Assembly: GCF_023716465.1 (NCBI RefSeq)
Contig: NZ_CP092415.1
Span: 585,001 to 649,000 of the forward strand
Length of the DNA: 64,000 nucleotides
Reading direction: 5' to 3'
From: Flagellimonas marinaquae
GTDB lineage: Bacteria; Bacteroidota; Bacteroidia; Flavobacteriales; Flavobacteriaceae
A model generated the notes under the pieces. It saw only the letters and a program-made list of their open reading frames with translations, ran no database searches and was not told the DNA's origin. The position numbers and the translations under genes are program-made. The first letter of the stretch is position 1, and each line of letters opens with the position of its first letter. Below, piece by piece: positions 8,774 to 18,340 of the stretch.

Positions 8774-8778
8774 ATCCC

Positions 8779-9357
8779 TTATTTTTTGTTCGCCGTTTTT
8801 GAATTGGGCGACATTCCTTTTAAACTTAAATTTTCTTGAAGCATTTTTCTGGCCTTGAAAAGTTGCGATTTTGAAGTTCCTTCGCTAATTGCCAACATCT
8901 CCGCTATTTCCTTATGTCCGTATCCTTCAATGGCATACAGCAAGAAAACGGCTTTGTATCCTTCTGGAAGACCATCTATCAAGTGTTGCACATACTCCAT
9001 ATCCAACAGTCCATCGGATATGGGTCCTAACACCTCTTCCCTCACTTCGACCGCATCATCATCGTAAACAACAAACTGTTTTTTACGTAGAAAGGAAATA
9101 CTTTCCCTTACCATAATGCTCCTGACCCAGCCTTCAAAACTACCTTTATATTGGTAAGAGCCGAGATGGTTGAACATCTTGACAAAACCATTTACCATAA
9201 CATCTTCCGCAAAATGAAGGTCCTTGATATACTGTCTGCATACCCCGAGCATTTTGGGCGAGAACTTCTCGTACAACAATTTTTGAGCCTGCTGATCTCC
9301 CTTGATCGATTTTTTAATCAGTTGCTTTTCGTTGTTATGTAGCGAGATGATTTTCAA
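8779..9357 (-). CDS. ECF-type RNA polymerase sigma factor
   Basis: A 192-residue sigma-70 family factor. Region 2 spans about 20-90 (FAEDVMVNGFVKMFNHL, GSFEGWVRSIMVRESISFLRKK) and region 4 about 125-180 (LPEGYKAVFLLYAIEGYGHKEIAEML, SEGTSKSQLFKARKML). There is no region 1 or 3, as expected for the ECF group. It redirects RNA polymerase to a small regulon, usually under control of a membrane anti-sigma factor, here probably the next gene. The start follows an A-rich segment. Confidence 0.93.
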   Translation of the reverse strand: MKIISLHNNEKQLIKKSIKGDQQAQKLLYEKFSPKMLGVCRQYIKDLHFAEDVMVNGFVKMFNHLGSYQYKGSFEGWVRSIMVRESISFLRKKQFVVYDDDAVEVREEVLGPISDGLLDMEYVQHLIDGLPEGYKAVFLLYAIEGYGHKEIAEMLAISEGTSKSQLFKARKMLQENLSLKGMSPNSKTANKK

Positions 9358-9469
9358 AAAAAATGGTTTACAAAAGTGCTTCTATTTAAATAGACGGGAT
9401 ATAAACGTAAATGGTTGCCCGAAAAATAAAAATTTTCGACATTTAATTGATAACCAACCTTATAAACAC

Positions 9470-10444
9470 CTATTTTTTACGGTCTACCACGTAATTTACC
9501 ATTAGGGTGAGGGCACTTTTGTATTCGGAATCGGGGTAATTGTCCAAAATGGCCAACGCTTCATCCTTAAACTCCAACATTTTGGTAACTGCATATTCCA
9601 GGCCGCCTTTTTCCTTAACGTACTCTATAACCTCTTTTACACGTTTTTTGTTCTTGTTGTGTTTTTTGATGGAATTGATCAACCATTTTTTACTTTCCTT
9701 ATCACTATGGTTCAATGCATAGATCAATGGCAGTGTCATTTTTTGTTCCTTTATATCGATACCAGTAGGCTTTCCAATTTTCTCGGCACCGTAGTCAAAA
9801 AGGTCGTCCTTAATTTGGAAGGCCATTCCACAAAGCTCCCCGAACTTCCGGAAGGCTTCCACCTCATCCGAATCCGGTCTCACCGAACATGCCCCCATAC
9901 TGCAACAAGCGGCAATAAGAGTGGCTGTTTTTTGGCGGATAATGTCGTAGTAAACCTCTTCGGTAATATCCAAAAGTCTCGCTTTTTCTATCTGGAGCAG
10001 TTCCCCTTCGCTCATATCGCGAACGGCATTGGAAATAATGTGTAGTAAATCGTAATCCTTGTTTTCCAGAGATACCAACAAACCCTTAGAGAAAAGAAAA
10101 TCCCCGACCAGAACAGCAATCTTGTTTTTCCACAGGGCATTAATGGAAAAAAAGCCCCGGCGTTTGTTACTGTCGTCCACCACATCGTCGTGGACCAGGC
10201 TTGCAGTGTGTATCAACTCAATTATGGAAGCTCCTGTGTATGTACGTTCGTTGACTTCCCCGTTCAATAATTTGGCGGTAAGGAACACGAACATTGGGCG
10301 CATTTGCTTGCCCTTGCGGTTAACAATATAGTAGGTGATCCTATTAAACAGTGCAACCTTGGAAGACATGGATTTGAGGAACTTTTCCTCAAAAAGCTGC
10401 ATCTCATTTTCTATGGGTTCCCGTATCTGCGAAACGATTTTCAA
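9470..10444 (-). CDS. trans-polyprenyl diphosphate synthase
   Basis: A 324-residue all-helical prenyl transferase that extends an allylic diphosphate with isopentenyl diphosphate to a long chain, most likely for the menaquinone side chain. The first aspartate-rich motif is in LVHDDVVDDSNKRRG near residue 85 (DDxxD) and the second in FQIKDDLFDYG near 215. GKPTGIDIKEQKMTLPLIYAL is the usual follow-on segment. Residues ahead of the first motif (SIIELIHTAS) do not carry the large aromatic side chains of short-chain enzymes, which fits a long-chain product; the exact chain length cannot be told. The gene stands alone, 145 bases from rlmN. Confidence 0.9.
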   Translation of the reverse strand: MKIVSQIREPIENEMQLFEEKFLKSMSSKVALFNRITYYIVNRKGKQMRPMFVFLTAKLLNGEVNERTYTGASIIELIHTASLVHDDVVDDSNKRRGFFSINALWKNKIAVLVGDFLFSKGLLVSLENKDYDLLHIISNAVRDMSEGELLQIEKARLLDITEEVYYDIIRQKTATLIAACCSMGACSVRPDSDEVEAFRKFGELCGMAFQIKDDLFDYGAEKIGKPTGIDIKEQKMTLPLIYALNHSDKESKKWLINSIKKHNKNKKRVKEVIEYVKEKGGLEYAVTKMLEFKDEALAILDNYPDSEYKSALTLMVNYVVDRKK

Positions 10445-10588
10445 CGTAGCGGTGTGGTGTTTGGTTTTAAAACCCTAAAAGTAGGGAAAATGCGAGAGTT
10501 GTTAGAACTAAATCGAAGTTTTAAGATAGAGTTCTAAAAGTATCGTTGTTTTACCTACCAATGTGGATGGCCAATCAAAAATTAAACT

Positions 10589-11629
10589 CTAGCTTTTGTT
10601 GGCCAATTGACCGCAAGCGGCATCGATATCCTTGCCTCGCGACCTACGTATGGTAACCGTGATGCCGTTTTGCTCCAAGGTATTCTTGTACATGTCAATG
10701 GCACTATTGGGTGCTTGTTGAAAGTCACCATCATCAATGGGGTTGTACTCGATTATGTTGACCTTGGATGGTGCAAACTTGCAAAACTTGACCAGTGCAT
10801 CTGCTGCCTTCTGGGTATCGTTGATTCCTTTCCAGATCACATATTCGTAGGTAATTCTATTCTTGGTCTTGCTGTACCAATACTCCAATGCCTCCCTGAG
10901 TTCTTTAAGTGGAAATGTGGCATTAAAGGGCATAATGGAAGTTCGGACCTCGTCGATAGCGGAGTGCAATGAAACTGCCAGACCAAATTTGACTTCTTCG
11001 TCTGCCATTTTCCTGATCATCTTAGGCACTCCGGAGGTAGAGACCACAATACGCTTGGGGGACATGCCCAATCCTTCCGGGGAAGTAATTTTTTCTATGG
11101 CCTTGAGCACATTGTTATAGTTCATCAACGGTTCTCCCATACCCATAAAAACTATATTGCTCAACGGACGATCAAAATACAATCTGCTCTCGTTGTCTAT
11201 GGCCACTACCTGATCATATATCTCATCCGGATTTAAATTCCTCATGCGTTTTAGACGGGCCGTTGCACAGAATTTACAATCCAAACTGCATCCAACCTGA
11301 CTGGACACACAGGCTGTGGTCCGGGTTTCCGTGGGAATCAAAACGGATTCCACTATTAAGCCATCATGCAAACGAACGGCATTTTTAATGGTTCCGTCGG
11401 AACTTCGCTGCATTTGATCTACCCGAATATGATTGATAACAAAGTTATCTTCCAACATTTGTCGGGTTTCCTTGGAAATATTGGTCATGGCATCAAAATC
11501 GTGGGCCGACTTTTGCCACAACCATTCGTACACTTGGTTTCCACGAAATGCCTTGTCTCCCTGCTCCACAAAAAAGTTTCGGAGCTGCTCTTTGGTCAAT
11601 GCGCGTATATCCTTCTTTTTGTTTTCCAC
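10589..11629 (-). CDS. rlmN: 23S rRNA (adenine-2503-C2)-methyltransferase
   Basis: A 346-residue radical SAM enzyme that methylates C2 of A2503 in 23S rRNA (and A37 in some tRNAs). The radical SAM cluster CSLDCKFC near 108-115 gives the CxxxCxxC ligands. The methyl-carrying cysteine lies in the C-terminal RGKDIDAACGQL. The glycine-rich NIVFMGMGEPLMNY segment is also present. Length is normal for RlmN; a Cfr resistance enzyme would attack C8 and lack parts of this pattern, so RlmN is preferred. It precedes no operon partner directly; queA lies upstream on the same strand, separated by a terminator. Confidence 0.95.
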   Translation of the reverse strand: MENKKKDIRALTKEQLRNFFVEQGDKAFRGNQVYEWLWQKSAHDFDAMTNISKETRQMLEDNFVINHIRVDQMQRSSDGTIKNAVRLHDGLIVESVLIPTETRTTACVSSQVGCSLDCKFCATARLKRMRNLNPDEIYDQVVAIDNESRLYFDRPLSNIVFMGMGEPLMNYNNVLKAIEKITSPEGLGMSPKRIVVSTSGVPKMIRKMADEEVKFGLAVSLHSAIDEVRTSIMPFNATFPLKELREALEYWYSKTKNRITYEYVIWKGINDTQKAADALVKFCKFAPSKVNIIEYNPIDDGDFQQAPNSAIDMYKNTLEQNGITVTIRRSRGKDIDAACGQLANKS

Positions 11630-11651
11630 TATCTAAAGATAAGGAAGAAAA

Positions 11652-11684
11652 AAATCCCGTTCACTTTAAGGTCAACGGGATTTT
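11652..11684 (-). terminator. terminator downstream of queA
   Basis: AATCCCGTT and AACGGGATT form a 9-bp stem around a 12-base loop, followed on the minus strand by a T run. It lies between the queA stop and the rlmN start, so the two are separate units. Confidence 0.75.
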
Positions 11685-11704
11685 TCTTCTATGATTTTCC
11701 GTTT

Positions 11705-12754
11705 TTATAGAATCAACATCGCATCTCCATAGGAGTAGAAACGATATCCTTCCAAAATTGCCTGCTTGTACGCTTTCTTGATAAGATCGTGACCGGCAAA
11801 TGCGGAAACCATCATCATTAAAGTGGATTTTGGCAAGTGGAAATTGGTGATCATACAATTGGCTATGCTAAAATCGTACGGAGGAAATATGAACTTGTTG
11901 GTCCATCCTTCAAACGTATTCAATGTATGCTCTGAAGAAACAGCACTTTCCAAGCCGCGCATAACGGTTGTACCTACGGCACATACTTTTCGCTTGTTGG
12001 CTTTTGCGTTATTTACTACTTCTGTTGCTTTTTCATCGATCACCAATTCTTCGCTATCCATTTTGTGTTTGGACAAGTCCTCTACCTCTACTGGGTTAAA
12101 TGTTCCCAGTCCTACGTGCAAAGTGACCTCTGCAAACTGAATGCCTTTGATCTCCAAACGCTTTAATAAGTGTTTGGAAAAGTGAAGCCCTGCGGTCGGT
12201 GCTGCTACAGCTCCCTCGTGCTTGGCGTAAATGGTCTGGTAACGTTCCTCGTCTTCTGGTGTTACCTCTCTTTTAATGTATTTGGGCAACGGAGTTTCTC
12301 CAAGCTCCCTAAGCTTTCTTCTAAAATCGGTATAAGAACCATCGTAAAGAAAACGCAATGTTCTTCCTCTCGATGTTGTATTATCGATCACTTCTGCCAC
12401 CAAACTTTCATCATCGCCAAAATAAAGCTTGTTACCGATCCTAATCTTTCTTGCCGGATCTACCAAAACATCCCAAAGTCGTTGCTCTTGGTTAAGTTCC
12501 CTAAGCAAGAACACTTCTATCCTAGCACCGGTTTTTTCCTTGTTTCCAAAAAGTCTCGCAGGAAACACCTTGGTATTGTTCAAGACCATTACATCGTCTT
12601 CATCAAAATAATCTACAATGTCTTTGAACATTTTATGCTCAATTTTTCCTGTATCCCTATGAACTACCATTAGTTTGGATTCGTCACGATGTTCCGCGGG
12701 ATATTCTGCCAACAATTCTTTTGGCAATTCAAAATTGAAGTTCGATAATTTCAT
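11705..12754 (-). CDS. queA: S-adenosylmethionine:tRNA ribosyltransferase-isomerase
   Basis: A 349-residue enzyme of queuosine synthesis; it transfers and isomerises the ribosyl part of SAM onto preQ1 in tRNA to make epoxyqueuosine. Diagnostic blocks are [19 protein letters not shown] at the N-terminus, [12 protein letters not shown] near 60, [14 protein letters not shown] near 185, [10 protein letters not shown] near 218 and [19 protein letters not shown] near 310. Length fits the family. It has its own promoter-like element upstream and a terminator downstream. Confidence 0.96.
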   Translation of the reverse strand: MKLSNFNFELPKELLAEYPAEHRDESKLMVVHRDTGKIEHKMFKDIVDYFDEDDVMVLNNTKVFPARLFGNKEKTGARIEVFLLRELNQEQRLWDVLVDPARKIRIGNKLYFGDDESLVAEVIDNTTSRGRTLRFLYDGSYTDFRRKLRELGETPLPKYIKREVTPEDEERYQTIYAKHEGAVAAPTAGLHFSKHLLKRLEIKGIQFAEVTLHVGLGTFNPVEVEDLSKHKMDSEELVIDEKATEVVNNAKANKRKVCAVGTTVMRGLESAVSSEHTLNTFEGWTNKFIFPPYDFSIANCMITNFHLPKSTLMMMVSAFAGHDLIKKAYKQAILEGYRFYSYGDAMLIL

Positions 12755-12786
12755 GTGGACTTTTTTTCGATTTTTTTTAAGAGGTG

Positions 12787-12818
12787 CAAATATACAACCT
12801 CGTGATAGGGGATGTCAA
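12787..12818 (-). promoter_or_regulatory. Bacteroidota-type promoter for queA
   Basis: On the minus strand TATATTTG (12787-12794) matches the TAnnTTTG -7 element, and a TTG lies 21 bases further upstream (12816-12818), the usual spacing. It is 33 bases before the queA start codon. Confidence 0.5.
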
Positions 12819-12841
12819 GTAATTTGATGATTAAATGTGAT

Positions 12842-14098
12842 TTACAATTCTTGGACTGCGAACCCAAGGGTTTTTAGGTCGTTCCAAAAATCGGGATAGG
12901 ATTTGGAAACCACTTCGGCATCGTTGACCACAAAGTCAACTTTCAGTGCTAGTGGGCCAAAGGCCATCGCCATTCGATGATCGTTGTAGGTATCCACGAA
13001 AACTCCTTCTGCAAGCTGATTTTGTGCTTGTAAGGTCAGGCTTTCGGAATCGATATCCACCTTGGCACCAAACTTGCCCAACTCTTTCTGCAGAGCAGCC
13101 AACCGGTCGGTCTCCTTAATGGGCAAGGTGTGCAAGCCGGTCAAGTGGCAGCCAATACCCAATCCCAAGCAGCTAACGGCAATCGTCTGAGCAATATCCG
13201 GGGCGTTGGAAAGATCGTAAGTTAAATGGTCGGCAATATCTTTTGATGTTTTCTTGAGTACAATGGTATTGTCCGTAAATATGGTCTCCACACCAAAATC
13301 CTTATAGATTTTTGCCAAAATGCTATCGCCCTGTAAAGAGTTTTGTTTGTACGACGATAGTGTTATTGCCGAACCTACATCGCACATGGCCACAATACTG
13401 TAAAAATAGCTGGCCGAACTCCAATCGGATTCTACCACCAAAGTAGTATCCACTACCTCTGTTTTTGGGTCGACTTTTATGGTGTTCGCCACAAAGGAAG
13501 TTTGGACGCCTATCTGTTCCAACAGGGCCAATGTCATTTTTATATAAGGAACAGATGTAATCTTGCCGATCAGTTCCAGTTCCAAACCATTCTCCAAGCT
13601 AGGTGCAATTAAAAGTAATGCGGAAATATATTGGCTGCTAATATTTGCAGGCAGGGATACACGGTTTTTTCCGAGCTTTTTACCAGAAATCTTCAGCGGG
13701 GGATAACCCGTTTCCTTTTCGTATTGAATATCTGCCCCGAGTGCTTGCAATGCTTCCACCAGCACTTTAATAGGCCGCTCCTGCATTCGATGCGAACCCG
13801 TGAGCACCACTTGTTTGCCTTGTTGCGATGCAAAATAGGCGGTTAAAAAACGCATAGCGGTACCTGCATGGTGAATATCCACCACTCCATTGGACTTGGC
13901 CAAACCCTTTTGCATAACTTCCCCATCGTCCGAGTTGGAAAGATTGGCTATTTTAATATTCGGAAAAAGCGCCTGCAACAATAACGAACGGTTTGTTTCA
14001 CTCTTAGAACCAGTGATTGCTATGTCTTTTTCAATTTTTGTATTGTTGGGATAAGAAAGTTGGAGTTTCAATTCGTTAGGGTTTGTATGAATTGTCAA
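12842..14098 (-). CDS. aroA: 3-phosphoshikimate 1-carboxyvinyltransferase (EPSP synthase)
   Basis: A 418-residue enzyme of the shikimate pathway that joins shikimate-3-phosphate and phosphoenolpyruvate. Visible motifs: GSKSETNRSLLLQAL near 30 (substrate lysine), HHAGTAMRFLTAYFA near 80 (the usual GNAGTAMR, here with HHAG), LKETDRL-type segment PIKETDRLAALQKELGKFGA near 330 and YNDHRMAMAFGPLAL near 370. It is the last gene of a run rsgA-dtd-mazG-like-aroA, 42 bases behind its neighbour. Length is slightly short but within range. The asparagine-to-histidine change in the NAGT motif is worth noting; Bacteroidota enzymes vary there. Confidence 0.95.
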   Translation of the reverse strand: MTIHTNPNELKLQLSYPNNTKIEKDIAITGSKSETNRSLLLQALFPNIKIANLSNSDDGEVMQKGLAKSNGVVDIHHAGTAMRFLTAYFASQQGKQVVLTGSHRMQERPIKVLVEALQALGADIQYEKETGYPPLKISGKKLGKNRVSLPANISSQYISALLLIAPSLENGLELELIGKITSVPYIKMTLALLEQIGVQTSFVANTIKVDPKTEVVDTTLVVESDWSSASYFYSIVAMCDVGSAITLSSYKQNSLQGDSILAKIYKDFGVETIFTDNTIVLKKTSKDIADHLTYDLSNAPDIAQTIAVSCLGLGIGCHLTGLHTLPIKETDRLAALQKELGKFGAKVDIDSESLTLQAQNQLAEGVFVDTYNDHRMAMAFGPLALKVDFVVNDAEVVSKSYPDFWNDLKTLGFAVQEL

Positions 14099-14140
14099 AA
14101 CTAGAAAAAACAGCCCTAAAGTCCCTTTATAACCGAAACT

Positions 14141-14467
14141 TTATTTAAGCTTTTTGTTATTTTGATGACGGTCGTGATCCCTTTTGGTCTTTAAATCCAA
14201 TTTTTTATCGAATGCCTCTTGTAAATCGATTCCGGTTTGGTTGGCCAAGCAGAGTACCACAAAAACAACATCGGCAAGTTCTTCGCCCAGATCTTTTGCT
14301 TTGTCGGATTCTTTTTCGCTCTGTTCACCATATCTTCTGGCAATAATACGGGCCACTTCGCCAACCTCTTCGGTAAGCTGGGCCATGTTGGTCAGTTCGT
14401 TAAAGTAACGGACCCCATGATTTTTAATCCACTCATCAACGGCCTTTTGTGCGTTTTCTATGTTCAT
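14141..14467 (-). CDS. MazG-like nucleotide pyrophosphohydrolase
   Basis: A 108-residue single-domain all-alpha NTP pyrophosphatase. The magnesium-binding EExxE is in QLTEEVGEVARI near 30 and the second ExxD in LGEELADVVFVVLCLA near 63, the standard MazG / dUTPase-superfamily pattern. Such short forms hydrolyse noncanonical NTPs to NMP and pyrophosphate. Its ATG overlaps the dtd stop by one base (TAATG), a sign of translational coupling in the rsgA-dtd-mazG operon. Confidence 0.88.
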   Translation of the reverse strand: MNIENAQKAVDEWIKNHGVRYFNELTNMAQLTEEVGEVARIIARRYGEQSEKESDKAKDLGEELADVVFVVLCLANQTGIDLQEAFDKKLDLKTKRDHDRHQNNKKLK

Positions 14468-14919
14468 TATTCTCTATTTTTTGTGTCCACAATAATGGTA
14501 ACCGGACCATCATTGAGCAACTCCACTTTCATATCGGCGCCAAAAATTCCGATTCCAACCTTCTTTCCGAATTTTTGCTCCAATACCTGAACAAAACTCT
14601 CGTACACAGGAATGGCAACATCGGGTTTTGCGGCTTTTATGTACGATGGTCGATTTCCTTTTTTGGTAGACGCATGCAATGTAAACTGACTAACTACTAT
14701 AATATCGCCATCAGTATCCAATACGGAGCGGTTCATCACCCCGTTCTCGTCGTTAAAAATGCGAAGGTTTAAAACTTTATTGGTCAACCAGTCTATATCT
14801 TCTTTTGTATCGGCATCCTCGATGCCCAGTAAGATCAAAAGCCCGTTTCCGATGGATGATATCATTTTGCCATCGACGGCAACACTTGCCTTTGATACTC
14901 TCTGTAGTACTGTTCTCAT
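14467..14919 (-). CDS. dtd: D-aminoacyl-tRNA deacylase
   Basis: A 150-residue proofreading enzyme that frees tRNA from mischarged D-amino acids and glycine. It begins MRTVLQRVSKASVAVDGK, carries the SQ-TL motif VSQFTLHAST near 78 and ends with NDGPVTIIVDT, the cis Gly-Pro motif of the active site. Length matches the family. It begins directly after the rsgA stop and overlaps the next gene by one base. Confidence 0.96.
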   Translation of the reverse strand: MRTVLQRVSKASVAVDGKMISSIGNGLLILLGIEDADTKEDIDWLTNKVLNLRIFNDENGVMNRSVLDTDGDIIVVSQFTLHASTKKGNRPSYIKAAKPDVAIPVYESFVQVLEQKFGKKVGIGIFGADMKVELLNDGPVTIIVDTKNRE

Positions 14920-15858
14920 TTATCTTTCCCTGTATGGATTATCTTCTTCCCCAGTGAGCATTTGCACATAGCTCCGATAGCGACTTGCTGCAATTTCATT
15001 GTTCTCCAGAGCTTTTTTTACGGCACATTTGGGTTCGTCCAAATGTAAACAGTTATTAAATTTACACTCCGATTTTAACGCAAAAAACTCGGGAAAATAG
15101 TCTCCGATCTCGTGCTTGTCCATATCCACGATACCAAAACCTTTAATCCCGGGGGTGTCGATTATCCGTGCATCGAAAGACAGGTCGTACATTTCGGCAA
15201 AAGTGGTGGTATGTTGGCCTTGCATGTGCTGCTCAGAAATTTCGGCAGTTTTTAGTTGCATTCCAGGTTCCAAGGCATTTACCAATGTAGACTTTCCTAC
15301 CCCGGAATGACCGGCGAACATACTGGTTTTCCCTTTCATTATTTCTTTTACCAAATCAACGTTCTTACCTTGTTTTGCTTCAATTTTAATGCACTTATAC
15401 CCGATTTTCGTATATAGATCCATTAAATAATCCACCTCAAACCTTTCTTCTTCTTGGTAAACATCCATTTTATTAAAAAGTAGCACTACCGGAATTTCAT
15501 AAGCTTCTGCGGTCACCAAAAATCGATCTATAAAACTGGTAAAGGTGGGAGGGTTGTTCAAAGTAACCAATAGGAATACCTGATCTAAATTGGATGCAAT
15601 AATATGTGTTTGTTTGGAAAGCTTAACGGACTTGCGGACTATGTAGTTTTTACGATCGCCAATTTTGGAAATTATACCGATCGTCTCGTCACCAATAGTT
15701 TCCAGTTCAAGACTGACATGATCGCCAACGGCCACTGGATTAGTGCTCTTAATCCCTTGTGTACGGAACTTGCCCTTTATACGGCATTCGTAAAAGTTGC
15801 CTTCATTGGACTTTACGGTGTACCAACTTCCGGTCGATTTATAAACTGTTCCGTTCAA
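14920..15858 (-). CDS. rsgA: ribosome small-subunit-dependent GTPase A
   Basis: A 312-residue circularly permuted GTPase that helps late maturation of the 30S subunit. Domains in order: OB fold (about 1-70), then the permuted G domain with NKMD (G4) near 128, GHSGVGKSTLVNAL (G1) near 183, and DTPGIKGFG (G3) near 228, and a C-terminal zinc domain with ligands in CKFNNCLHLDEPKC near 262. All zinc ligands are present. It heads an apparent operon with dtd, the MazG-like gene and aroA. Confidence 0.96.
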   Translation of the reverse strand: MNGTVYKSTGSWYTVKSNEGNFYECRIKGKFRTQGIKSTNPVAVGDHVSLELETIGDETIGIISKIGDRKNYIVRKSVKLSKQTHIIASNLDQVFLLVTLNNPPTFTSFIDRFLVTAEAYEIPVVLLFNKMDVYQEEERFEVDYLMDLYTKIGYKCIKIEAKQGKNVDLVKEIMKGKTSMFAGHSGVGKSTLVNALEPGMQLKTAEISEQHMQGQHTTTFAEMYDLSFDARIIDTPGIKGFGIVDMDKHEIGDYFPEFFALKSECKFNNCLHLDEPKCAVKKALENNEIAASRYRSYVQMLTGEEDNPYRER

Positions 15859-15951
15859 AATTTGTTAGTTTTTTTAAATACAAAGAAACAATATTCCTTT
15901 CGTTTCGTCGTATATCTTTATTTATAACATATTAATCATCAAAATTTAAAC

Positions 15952-16392
15952 ATGAAAAAAATCTTATTTGCCGCAGTAATCGCTTTGACCACTGCATTTA
16001 GTGTAAACGCACAACAGTACAAAGTAATTACCAGCGTTGAATCCATAGTGCCCAACGGGCTTGGTAGATCAAGAATAATCAACGCTCTGGAGGACAAGGA
16101 TTATAAAGAATTTACCAGTGTACAAACAGAGGACGATAACACGAGAAACAAGTCCAAAAGAAACGAAATCCGTGTTAAAAATTTCGAAGAGACCAAATTG
16201 TTGAACTTTTACAATGTTGGCGGTATCCGTTTTCAGAATATTGCGGCCAACGACGCTATGATCACTTCCATGATCAACGATATGATCGCCAACGGATGGG
16301 AATTGGCCTTTGTTGTTAGCGGTGTTGAAAGTGAAGGAGGAAAAGGTGATGGACAAGGTATTTTTATTACCCGATATATCTTTAAAAAATAA
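15952..16392 (+). CDS. small exported hypothetical protein
   Basis: A 146-residue protein with a clear signal peptide (MKKILFAAVIALTTAFSVNAQ less one residue) and a mature part of mixed alpha/beta character, containing GLGRSRI, KNFEETKLLNFYNVGGIRFQNI and IANGWELAFVVSGVES. The last element resembles the repeat seen in small periplasmic Bacteroidota proteins in which a sequence beginning DMIANGWEL forms a helix before a strand. I do not know its function. It is monocistronic, followed by a strong terminator shared with typA. Confidence 0.8.
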   Translation: MKKILFAAVIALTTAFSVNAQQYKVITSVESIVPNGLGRSRIINALEDKDYKEFTSVQTEDDNTRNKSKRNEIRVKNFEETKLLNFYNVGGIRFQNIAANDAMITSMINDMIANGWELAFVVSGVESEGGKGDGQGIFITRYIFKK

Positions 16393-16412
16393 CTGCCTTT
16401 ATTAAACCAATT

Positions 16413-16441
16413 AAAAAAGCCCCTTTTTTAAAGGGGCTTTT
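16413..16441. terminator. bidirectional terminator between small exported protein and typA
   Basis: AAAAAGCCCCTTT and AAAGGGGCTTTT form a stem with short loop; A and T tracts flank both sides. It separates two convergent genes. Confidence 0.85.
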
Positions 16442-16446
16442 CCATT

Positions 16447-18243
16447 TTATAATTTATTTCTTTTTCTATCTACTTCCTTAAGATAGATTTTTCGAATTCT
16501 TAAATGGTTGGGAGTAACCTCCACGTATTCGTCCTTTTGAATATATTCGAGCGCTTCTTCCAAAGAAAACTTAATGGCCGGTACAATTTTGGCTTTTTCA
16601 TCTGCTCCGGCAGAACGGACGTTCGAAAGCTTTTTGGTCTTGGTCACATTTACTGTCATATCATCTTGACGGGAGTTTTCCCCAATGACCTGTCCTTCGT
16701 AGATATCCTCTCCTGGATCAATAAAGAATTTACCCCTTTCTTGAAGTTTATCGATGGAATAAGGAATCGCCGTTCCATTTTCCATGGAAACCAAAGATCC
16801 GTTCAATCGTTGTGCGATATCGCCTTTTAGTGGTTGATATTCAAAGAACCGGTGCGCCATAATAGCCTCTCCGGCCGTTGCGGTCAACAATTGGTTTCTT
16901 AGTCCAATGATTCCCCTTGATGGAATTATAAATTCACAGACCATTCGGGAACCTCTTGCTTCCATACTGGTCATCTCTCCTTTTCGGATGGACACCATTT
17001 CTACAGCCTTTCCGGATACTTCTTCTGGCAAATCGATGGTCAAGTGCTCTACTGGCTCGCATTTTACACCATCAATTTCTTTGATGATTACCTGTGGCTG
17101 TCCAATTTGAAGCTCATAACCTTCCCTACGCATGGTTTCTATCAATACCGAAAGATGCAATACTCCACGTCCGAAAACCAGGAATTTATCGGCACTGTCG
17201 GTTTCTTGAACACGAAGCGCCAAGTTTTTTTCCAATTCTTTTTCCAAACGCTCTTTAATGTGCCTTGAAGTAACAAACTTTCCATCTTTACCAAAAAACG
17301 GGCTATCGTTAATTGTAAAAAGCATGCTCATTGTTGGCTCATCGATCGCAATGGTCTTTAGTTTTTCGGGGCTTTCGATATCGGCAACGGTATCACCGAT
17401 CTCAAAACCTTCCATACCTACAATGGCACAAATATCGCCTGCCACGACCTCTTCAACTCTCAACCTCCCAAGACCTTCAAAAGTGTAAAGTTCCTTTATT
17501 CTTGTTTTAACGATGGAACCATCTCTTTTAACCAAAGAAACTTGTTGCCCTTCACGAAGTGTTCCCCTTTGTAATCTACCAATAGCAATTCGTCCTGTAA
17601 ATGAGGAGAAATCCAACGATGTGATCAACATTTGAGTGGTACCTTCCTCTGGTTTAAATTCTGGCACGTGCTCGATTACCATATCCAAAAGTGGCTCGAT
17701 ATTTTCGGTTGGCTTTTGCCAATCCTCACCCATCCAGTTGTTTTTGGCAGAACCGTAAACCGTGGGAAAATCCAGCTGCCACTCCTCTGCGCCCAGTTCA
17801 AACATCAAATCGAACACTTTCTCGTGTACTTCGTCCGGGGTACAGTTTTCTTTATCCACTTTATTGATAACCACACAAGGCTTTAATCCAAGATCGATAG
17901 CCTTTTGAAGCACAAAACGCGTTTGTGGCATTGGTCCTTCAAAAGCATCGACCAACAACAAAACACCATCGGCCATGTTCAATACACGCTCTACTTCTCC
18001 ACCGAAATCGGCGTGACCAGGGGTATCTATAATATTGATTTTTGTGTCTTTATAAACAACGGAAACGTTTTTGGATACAATGGTGATGCCACGTTCCCGT
18101 TCGAGGTCATTGTTGTCCAATATAAGATCGCCTTTGTTCTCGTTTTCTCGGAACAACTGGCAGTGGTACATTATTTTATCGACCAAGGTTGTCTTGCCGT
18201 GGTCTACGTGTGCAATGATTGCAATGTTCTTGATTTTGGACAT
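16447..18243 (-). CDS. typA: translational GTPase TypA/BipA
   Basis: A 598-residue ribosome-associated GTPase needed for growth under stress and for 50S assembly. The G domain shows [13 protein letters not shown] (G1, near 12), RGITI (G2), [20 protein letters not shown] (G3) and NKVD (G4, near 130). EF-G-like domains 2, 3 and 5 follow, and the TypA-specific C-terminal domain begins near 490. Length is normal. It has its own probable promoter upstream. Confidence 0.97.
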   Translation of the reverse strand: MSKIKNIAIIAHVDHGKTTLVDKIMYHCQLFRENENKGDLILDNNDLERERGITIVSKNVSVVYKDTKINIIDTPGHADFGGEVERVLNMADGVLLLVDAFEGPMPQTRFVLQKAIDLGLKPCVVINKVDKENCTPDEVHEKVFDLMFELGAEEWQLDFPTVYGSAKNNWMGEDWQKPTENIEPLLDMVIEHVPEFKPEEGTTQMLITSLDFSSFTGRIAIGRLQRGTLREGQQVSLVKRDGSIVKTRIKELYTFEGLGRLRVEEVVAGDICAIVGMEGFEIGDTVADIESPEKLKTIAIDEPTMSMLFTINDSPFFGKDGKFVTSRHIKERLEKELEKNLALRVQETDSADKFLVFGRGVLHLSVLIETMRREGYELQIGQPQVIIKEIDGVKCEPVEHLTIDLPEEVSGKAVEMVSIRKGEMTSMEARGSRMVCEFIIPSRGIIGLRNQLLTATAGEAIMAHRFFEYQPLKGDIAQRLNGSLVSMENGTAIPYSIDKLQERGKFFIDPGEDIYEGQVIGENSRQDDMTVNVTKTKKLSNVRSAGADEKAKIVPAIKFSLEEALEYIQKDEYVEVTPNHLRIRKIYLKEVDRKRNKL

Positions 18244-18262
18244 AACCTAAATTTTAAGCCCG

Positions 18263-18270
18263 CAAAGATA
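18263..18270 (-). promoter_or_regulatory. possible -7 element of typA promoter
   Basis: On the minus strand TATCTTTG matches TAnnTTTG, 20 bases ahead of the typA ATG. No clear -33 TTG was found at the expected distance, so this is weak. Confidence 0.3.
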
Positions 18271-18340
18271 CTGCTATTTTTTTCTTGTCAGCACACCTTA
18301 ATGTTATTTTTATCTTATTGATTTAGTGAGAGTTCCGAAC

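Noticed and set aside
8175..8858. A 227-codon open frame on the plus strand opposite the anti-sigma gene
   Set aside because: It is the antisense shadow of the anti-sigma and sigma genes; its text is serine- and cysteine-rich without domains, and the minus-strand genes are recognised.
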